The notes beneath the pieces were generated by a model, which was not told the DNA's origin, did not search any database, and saw nothing but the letters and a program-made list of their open reading frames with translations. A stretch of 64,000 nucleotides of DNA from contig JACCGJ010018760.1 of assembly GCA_013407085.1 (NCBI GenBank), forward strand, positions 62,001 to 126,000, read 5' to 3'. Position 1 is the stretch's first letter. Each line of letters begins with the position of its first letter. Below are positions 50,401 to 59,400 of this stretch, piece after piece. Source of the DNA: Atriophallophorus winterbourni (lineage: Eukaryota > Platyhelminthes > Trematoda > Plagiorchiida > Microphallidae). Position numbers and translations under genes: made by a program.

Positions 50401-53400
50401 TAAAGTAATGGAGCGCCTCGTTGCAAACAGCGTCACAAAACATCTGGAAGACAATTGCTTGCTCGCAGTTGAACAACACGGCTTCAGAAAAAGACACTCT
50501 TGCCTTTCAAACCTTCTGCTCTCCCTCGATGACTGGACACAAGCTGTAGACAAAGGTCTCACCATACACGCGTGTTATCTTGATATGTCCAAAGCATTCG
50601 ATCGTGTCAACCACAGTCTGTTACTACAAAAAATGGAGCAATGTGGCATCAAGGGTTCATTACTAGCCTGGTTTGAGGATTATCTCCGCGACCGTGTCAT
50701 TCGAGTAAGGGTTGACGGTGCTTTATCACGACCCATTGCAGTAACGAGTGGGGTGCCGCAGGGATCAGTGCTTGGACCAATTCTTTTCCTGATCTATGTA
50801 AACGACTTACCGAAACTTGTTCGCAGCAAAATCTTGTTATTTGCGGATGACATCAAGCTGTGGACACAAGTACGCACAACTGAAGATTGCAGACAGCTTC
50901 AGCTGGACCTTGATGCCTTACAGAACTGGTCAGTTAGAAATGAACTACCTTTCAATTTCAGCAAATGCAAGGTATTGACTGTTGGAAGATATTTTGAGTT
51001 CTCTTACACCCTTGGTTCCCATATTCTTGAAAGCACTGACAAGGAGAAGGACTTGGGTGTGTGGGTGAGCAGCACATTGAAACCGTCGCATAACGCCACA
51101 GCTGTCTATGAAAAGACGTCGCGAGTACTGCTACTGCTAAAACGCGTGTTCGGGAGTTTCACTAAGCACACCGTTCATCAAATAATTAATACGTACTTGA
51201 GGCCAACCATGGAGTATGCGGTTCAGGCTTGGTCAGAAGGACATCAGCCTCTTGCAGGGAATATATCATCGGACTACCAAGCTCGTACGCGGTTTGAAGC
51301 ACAAACAATACGAAGATCGTATTGCAAGTCTCAATCTATTCGACTTTCGCTACCGCCGTCTTAGAGGTGATTTGATACTTATGTTCAATATACTGCATAC
51401 CCCCAACCATCCCCTAAATCAACTATTCACGCGACTACCACCAGAACCAGCCGGAGTCACGACTATACAGTACATATTCCCGACTCGAGACTAAACTGTC
51501 GAAGGTACTTTTATTCTATACGTGTATGTTTTACCTGGAACTACCTACCTTGTAATGTTGCACATTCACCCTACTTGGATATATTCAAATCGAATTTGGA
51601 CAAATTCATGTTGACCAATCCAAACTTTGAACCCATAAATTTTACACCATAAAAGCTTTGAACTTTGAAACCAGTTTCTGTCCAATGGATTTTTACTTGA
51701 TTCCTGAACTGCTCAGTAAGCAAAAAAATCCCGTTTTTTATACATATGTTATTCGTAATTCCCATATTATTCTGTGGTTTTTGTCAAGCTATATGCTTTT
51801 TAGACTGGTTCCAAGGTTGTCACGGCCGTGGCGGTTTTGGGGATAAGCTCCCAATTCCAAAAATGCTCCAATGGCCCGCGTATCATATAGCCTCTGACAA
51901 CCAAGTCCAGCTCCTGGCCTGCACGCGTGGTCCTGTGTGACCCAGCGGAACTGCTTCTACTGACAGGAGAAAGGGCGAAGGCGACTGACTGGCGCCTTAA
52001 AACCAGCATGCTTCGGGCAGGTGAAGCTCGTTAGTCCATGAAGGCGGCCCACCTAGGGGAAGGATAACCCTTATCTCAAACCTCCACTGCCTTGTGGCTA
52101 CATCCATTTATGGAAAAGGCTTCAGGAGTCAACCTCGAGGAAAAATCCGGAGCCGGAGTCCCGTTAGGCAGTCCGAAGTTTGTTCATCTTCGTCCTGCCA
52201 GCTCCTGCAACGGCATCGTTGTCCGAACGTATCAGCCTTGCTGTTCCTTTGGTTCCAGTGGTGCCGTGGAGAGGGAGCACTTGCTGCATGGGCAACAGCT
52301 AGTTCTCCATATTGAACTGCCCTGGCGTACATCACAACGCACCAATGTAGAGGACACTCCATTCCGCTTCTACGGAAAATAACACGGGAAGCAGCAGATA
52401 CCGGTTAAAAGCTATGGCTCGACTGGCGCAGAGCTAAGCGCCTGGGGCTGCTTTCGACGGTGGGAGAGACTTCCAGGTCTCATTGGACGGCTACCGCCAG
52501 CCTTAAGCTGGGCAGACCCCAGTCAATAAGGTGCCGTCTCGCCACGGTCTGCTATCCTCATTGGATGCATGGGGATTAGGAATCAACCGACAAGCAGACT
52601 GTATTTTTCCGCACCAGCGAATCGAAATACCAAACAACAAATGTCAGTTCTGAAACTTGGAACCTGTAACGTCCGGTCCATGCTTCCAGGATTTCATGAC
52701 GACGTCTCGAATATCAGAGGCGTTAGAAAGTCCGCCGTGATAAAAAACGAGCTAAAGAGGCTGAATGTCGACGTGGTTGCCCTACAAGAGACGCGCTTAC
52801 CAGACACGGGTAAGCTAACAGAAAGTGATTACACATTCTTTTGGAAAGAAAGAGGTTCCGATGAGCCTCGACTGCATGGAGTTGGGTTTGCCGTGCGAAA
52901 CGACATATTAAAAGCAACAGAACCGAGCAGCAGCGGGAGCGAACGGATTTGGACTCTAAATCTGAGGTGCATTACTGGTACCATTACGTTGGTCAACGTT
53001 TATGCACCGACGCTCTCTGCGACGCCTGCTGAAAAAGACGCTTTTTATCATAACCTCACAGCCGTCCTGAAAAACGTGCCACAGAAAAACTGTGTAGTGG
53101 TATTGGGTGATTTCAATGCCAGAGTTGGCGCAGATTACGAGTCTTGGCAAAACTGTCTCGGAAGGTTCGGTGTAGGTAAAACCAATGAAAATGGGCAACG
53201 CCTTTTTGAATTGTGCACACAGTTCAATCTTTGTGTCAGTAACACTTTCTTTCGAACAAAACCACAGCATAAAGTCTCTTGGAAACATCCTCGCTCTAAG
53301 CATTGGCATCAGCTTGATCTTATTCTTGGTAAGCGAACTAATATAGGAAGCGTGCTGCTCACCAGATCATATCAAAGCGCAGACTGCGAAACTGATCATT

Positions 53401-56400
53401 CACTGGTCTGTGCAAAACTGAAGCTTCCCCACACGAGATTTCACCGCACCAAATTGTCTGCTAAGCCTAGGATAGACGTCACTCGCATGTGCGAACCTAA
53501 TCTAACTGCGAAATTCGCAAAAGCCTTCACAGACGAGTTCAACAAGACAACCCCACTTGAATCTGCTTCAGAAAACTGGGAATTGATAAAAAGCAGCATA
53601 TACCGAGTCGCGCTTTCCACGTTCGGTCCGAAGAAAGCTCGAACGAGCGACTGGTTCGAAGCAAACGCTTCTGAGATGACTGCTGTGCTGGATGAGAAAC
53701 GCTCAGCGTTCTTGAGTTTCAAAGGTATGCCAACAGATGAAAACTTACGTCTTCTAAGAGCAGCTAGAAATAAGGTCCAACAGACTGCAAGGCGATGTGC
53801 AAACGACTATTGGACTGAAGTTAGCCTCAATATCCAAAATGCTGCGGATACCGGAAATTTTCACGGTATGTATGATGGGATCAAGAGAGCCATTGGCCCA
53901 AACAAACTTAAAACGGCTCCCATTAAGTCTTTATCTGGTAAGCCGATTGTCGACAAAACTCAACAGATGGAAAGATGGTAGAGCACTTCTCCTCTCTCTA
54001 CTCTAGGGACAGTACGGTTCTACCGCATGCACTTGAAAATGTCGAACGGTTGCCGACCATTGAACATCTAGATACCCCTCCTACTCTTGATGAGCTCAAT
54101 AAGGCAATCGACCGCTTAGCGAATGGGAAGGCCCCTGGTGACGACGGAATTCCACCTGAGCTCATCAAATGCGGTAGAGCAGCATTATTACAGCCTCTTC
54201 ACCATTTGCTTCTTTAGTGCTGGCAGGAGGGGGTGTCCCACAAGAGATGCGAGACACAAAGATCATCACGCTATTTAAGAATAAGGGTGACAGAGGCGAC
54301 TGCAACAATTACAGAGGAATCTCCCTTCTGAATGTTGTAGGCAAATTGTTTGCTAAAGTCTTACAGATCCGGCTGCAAGTTTTAGCTGATAGAATTTACT
54401 CCGAATCTCAATATGGCTCCGCATGGGAAGATCAACCGTTGACATGATCTTCTCCCTGAGACAACTTCAAGAAAAGTGTCGGGAACAGCGTATGCCATTA
54501 TACGCTGTTTTTATTGATTTAACTAAGGCATTCGACTACGTCAGCAGGGAGGGTCATTTCAAAATGCTTGATCTGATAGGCTGCCCCCCAAGCTGCTCGA
54601 CTCGTCATTTTCCACTCAGGCATGAAAGGCTCAGTCCATTTTAACGGTTGCAGTTCAGAAGCATTTGAAATTCGCCGAGGCGTCAAACAAGGGTGTGTTC
54701 TTGCTCCCACACTGTTCGGCATTTTCTTTGCTCTGCTTCTGAAGCACGCTTTTAGGACGAGAACAGAAGGCATTTACATACGCACGCGAAATGATGGCAA
54801 GCTTTTCAACCTGAACCGGTTGAGAGCACAAACCAAAGTACGGGATGTGATAATCCGTGACCAGTTGTTTGCCGACGATGCAGCCTTTATTGCTCACTCC
54901 CAAGAGAACCTACAGTCGCTAATGGACTGTTTTTCGTCGGCATGCAAAGACTTCGGTCTAACAATCAGCATGAGCAAGACCAAAGTCCTTGGTCAAGGGA
55001 CTGTATCGCCACCACTCATCACTGTTGGAAACTGTCAGCTTGAACCAGTACATCATTTCACATATCTTGGTTCACCATTGCGGATAACCTCTCTCTAGAG
55101 ACGGAGATTGATAAGCGGATTGGCAGAGCAGCTGTCATTCTGTCTCGATTGAACTCTCGTGTTTGGGGTAACCGCAAGCTGACTGTAAAGACAAAGATGA
55201 TGGTATACAGCGCGTGCGTACTAAATGCTTTACTATACGGCAGTGAAACCTGGACCACCCACGCAAGACACGAACGGAAGCTGAATGCTTTCCATCTACG
55301 AAGCATCCGTCGTATCTTGAACATATCGTGGATGGACAGAGTGACTAACGCTGAAGTGCTTTCAAAAGCTGGTCTACAGAGCATGTTCACCCTATTACGT
55401 CAACGCCGCCTGCGGTGGCTTGGTCATGTCTATAGAATGGAAAATGGTCGTATTCCGAAACATCTACTCTACGGTGAGTTGCAATTAGGAAGTTACAAGT
55501 GGCGTACCTCAAGGCTCAGTCTTGGGGCCAATACTCTTCCTCGTGTACGCGAATGATATACCTGAAATCGTACGCAGAAAAATCATTTTATTTGCGGATG
55601 ACATCAAAGTCTGGACTAGCATACGCACCATAGAAGATTGCGAAATTCTGCAAAAAGATCTCGAAGCACTTCATAATTGGTCCTTGCGGAACTGCTTACC
55701 ATTCAACATCCAAAAATGTAAAATGTTGAACGTCGGTAAATCATTCGAATTCTCATACTCTCTGGGATCTCAGCAACTTTCATGGGTTACTGAAGAGAAA
55801 GACCTGGGCGTGTGGATTAGCAGTAACCTGAAGTCTTCACGGCACTGTTCTGTTGTATACAAAAAGTCCTGCCAAATCTTAGCATTGCTCAGAAGGATCT
55901 TTGGTCGTTTCTCAAAGCAGATACTCCCACGTATAATTAACACCTATATCAGACCAACAATGGAGTATGCTGTTCAAGCATGGTCCCCATGGTTACAAAA
56001 GGACATGACCTTGCTGCAACGGGTATACCACCGCGCTACAAAACTGGTGACCGGGCTATACAACAGGCCATACGAGGAGCGGATTGCAACACTAAACCTC
56101 TTTGACTTTTCGTACCGTCGTCTCAGGGGTGACTTGATCCTGCTTTTCAATATTCTGCATACAGTGGATCACCCACTCGAACACCTGTTTCATCGGCAAG
56201 AAGCACGTGGTAGCAGATCGCATGGATACAAGTTAATTATTCCACACTCCAGATCAAATTGTCGAAGGTTTTTCTTTGCTGTCAGAGTCTGTTTTCTATG
56301 GAACTCCCTGCCCCCACATATCATTTGCGCAACAAGCCTGAACATGTTCAAGGCTGAACTTGACAAGTATATGTTGACCAAACCCAACCTTGCACCTGAA

Positions 56401-59400
56401 TACACGTGCTGACTTTCCATGTGTATAAAACATTTGTGTTGTTTTTATGAATTCCCTATATTTTTAATCTGTGGTTACTGTAAAGTATTTACTTTTTGGA
56501 CCATTAAAACTTTGAATTACTTTGAATTACCATTGGGCAGACCGCACTTGCGGTACAAAGATGTTTGCAAAAGAGATATGAAAGCTCTTGACATTCTCCC
56601 CGCAAGGTGGGAAGAAATTGCTCTTAACCGCTCACTTTGGAGGCATTGTGTAAAGCGTCGACCGCAAGCCGGGGAGGAGCAAATACAACTCCTGGCTGCT
56701 GAACGCAGATCACGCCGCCGGCGTGCAACTGATGCAATACAACAGAGTTCTGACTATCATTGCAGCGCTGCAGGAGTGATTGTTTCTCCCGAATCGGACT
56801 GTTTAGTCATTCAAAAAGTTGCAAAACATGAAATTCATGCGATGTGATGTACATCCATGGTCGACATCGACCGACGGAGGCCAACAACAATGCTTTTTAG
56901 AACCATTAAAATTGAATTGAATTGAATTAAATTGAATTGTATGTATGTATGTATGTATGTATGTATGTATGTATGTATGTATGTATGTATGTATGTATGT
57001 ATGTATGTACATGCAATGTATGTATGTATGTAGTATGTAGTGTATGTATGTATGTATGTATGTATGTATGTATGTATGTATGTATTTATGTATGTATGTA
57101 TGTATGTATGTATGTATGTATGTATGTATGTATGTATGTATGTCTGTATGTATGTATGTATGTATGTATGTATGTATGTATGTATGTATGTATGTATGTA
57201 TGTATGTATGTATGTATGTATGTATGTATGTATGTATGCATGCATGCATGTTTATTTGTATGTATGTATGTATTTAAAATCCTCATAGTTGTGGCAAAGT
57301 GCTGTTGATGTGCGATTATTATCACTGAGCTATGAAGTAATCACTCTGTGTTTATTTATGCCTAGTATTTCCAACATACACCCTGTTTATATAATCTGAT
57401 CTTTATCCAAACTTATATTTTTCCAGCATATCGAGAACATACACGACATTTTTTCTAACTACTAAACTGTCGATCTTCCGAGTGCCTCAATTTATTTTGT
57501 ATATAAATTTATTGTCCGTATACGAATATCCTGTGGTGTTGTACAGCTACGAGCTTTTTATGTCATAAATTCTTGAATGTTGAATCTTTTTTAATGTAAT
57601 TTACCATCATTTTTCTATGTGAGAACCTTATTTGACAATAGAATTAGATTATAAATTTGTTTACCTCTTCCATTTTTGAAAGCTCACTGAAAATAATCCT
57701 ACCGTCTCCGCGTGACATCAAGATACAGCCAGAAGTCGGTTTTAGAATTGTGGGGATCTGAGAGTAATAAGCATAAATTAGTCAACTTCATGCAATTTGA
57801 GCGCTCGACTAGCCGGTGTATACACTTCACGGCTGCGGGCGTGTAAATGAGATAGTTTGACCGAGTTCCCCTTATCGCTGTGAGCGCCTCGCGAGTGATT
57901 GTTCGTCCCGAATCAGACTGTTTAATCATTCGAAACACCGTTGGGCATGAAACTATCAAGCGCTTGTGATAGACGGAATGATGTCAACAACCACACTTCT
58001 TTTATATTAACCACATATATAAATCGTCATTCAATGAGAACTTTGTTAACGACTTATTTTCTGGTTCAATGCTAACCGAATATAATCTTCTTGTCTCCAG
58101 GTGATGACGGCAAACAGCCAGAAACAGGTTGCGGTGTGTAAATGTGAAAAAATTCCAGCACACCACTACATTTGTTAGTAGATCTGTTGTGTGGATTATA
58201 TGCATGCAGCAATTCTACTGGTTCACAAATCTTGAACTATTGAAAGCAATTTGAAGACTTCTTTTTGAAGATCGGATATAGTTTGTTCTCTAATACATAG
58301 AATCAGTTAGTACCAAAATTGAAACCCATTGTTTATTCTGTTTATTCCTTTTACACATTGAATTGTTTTCCGGATTTCTCAGTATATGTGGCGAGTACTA
58401 TGGGTAAATTCGGTAGCCAACGGGATAGAATATGAGAAGGTTGTTGGGACCACGGAATTTTCCCGATTTTGGATGGCATTGCCCTCGACAGTGAAACACA
58501 TCGACGCTGGGATCGAATTGATGAACAAAATTTATTTTTTTAGCGGTAAGCATTCGAATATCGAATAAATGTCACATAGATTGTAACTGTCATCAGGATC
58601 AGGTGCTATTTTACTCCAGAACTCACATTTTAATGATGTCATTTTATCGCGGAAATGGGTGGTATTTATAATTTGATGTCATCAAAATCACCCGCAAACA
58701 CGAATAATTATAAATTTAAGACGATCAACAACGTGCAATCCGACTCCCCCATGCGAATGGAAATCCAAGCGTTTGTTTAGTGGCACGGCAGAACCAGGAG
58801 TGCTCAGATTTGCATTTAGCTTCGACAAAAATAACTGTTGATCAAAGCTGTTTGTATTTTTCCTTTTACACCAAACCCTTATTTAAATATTGCTATTTAC
58901 GTGTACATGTGTGTCCGCACATAAAATTGAAAAGGTTGGTATACACGTGCATACGTTGTTCGCGATTTCTCCACGTTTCAAGGTGAGCGGATCCTGATCC
59001 TACTGTTGCTATCTAATAACTGCAAACAGATCGAAACCGGTCGTGTGGGTGTGTGATCGAAATGCTTCCAAATGTCGCGTATTTGCCTCAAGTTTGTAAT
59101 GTAAACGGCGGTACTTATAATGTAACCAGATGTTTGCCAAGATCATACACAAATAACAACAACTAGTGACGTTTTCTCACATTGACAGGTGATCGCTTTT
59201 GGATCTTACGTAATATATCGCAACTGGTCTGGCCTTGTCCACATGAAGGGCTGACTCTGACCGACATCGGTTTGCCTGTAGAAGTAAAAAAGGTTGACAC
59301 TATATTCAAGTGGTCAAAGAACAATGAAGTCTATTTGATGTCCGGTTCTCGGTATTGGAGATTTGACGCGGAAGCTGGCTGCTGTGGAGAAGTTGCCGGT

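Larger units (their letters stand above)
48283..51805 (+). mobile_element. Family V CR1-like retrotransposon
   Basis: Holds ORF1 (5'-truncated), ORF2 with frameshifts, and a 3' UTR shared with 27200-27060. The 3' tail is lost: at 51805 the UTR stops at TTTTTAGAC and the W element starts. Related to families X and Y in residue content but a separate subfamily. Lies in intron 7, sense to the host gene. Confidence 0.85.
51806..56936 (+). mobile_element. Family W RTE-like retrotransposon with family Y insertion
   Basis: Leader 51806-52568, coding region from 52569, 3' end at about 56900 with TTGAATTGAATTGAATT tail and then the TATG repeat. Comparison with 35270-35225 shows that the coding sequence is split by the family Y fragment at 55492-56523. 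Frameshifts near 53975, 54215, 54420, 54600 and 55080 make it inactive. Confidence 0.85.

Noticed and set aside
56803..57325. Long YIHT-repeat and MYVC-repeat frames on both strands
   Set aside because: They are translations of the (TATG)n microsatellite, open in all frames because of the repeat, with no start context or domain.
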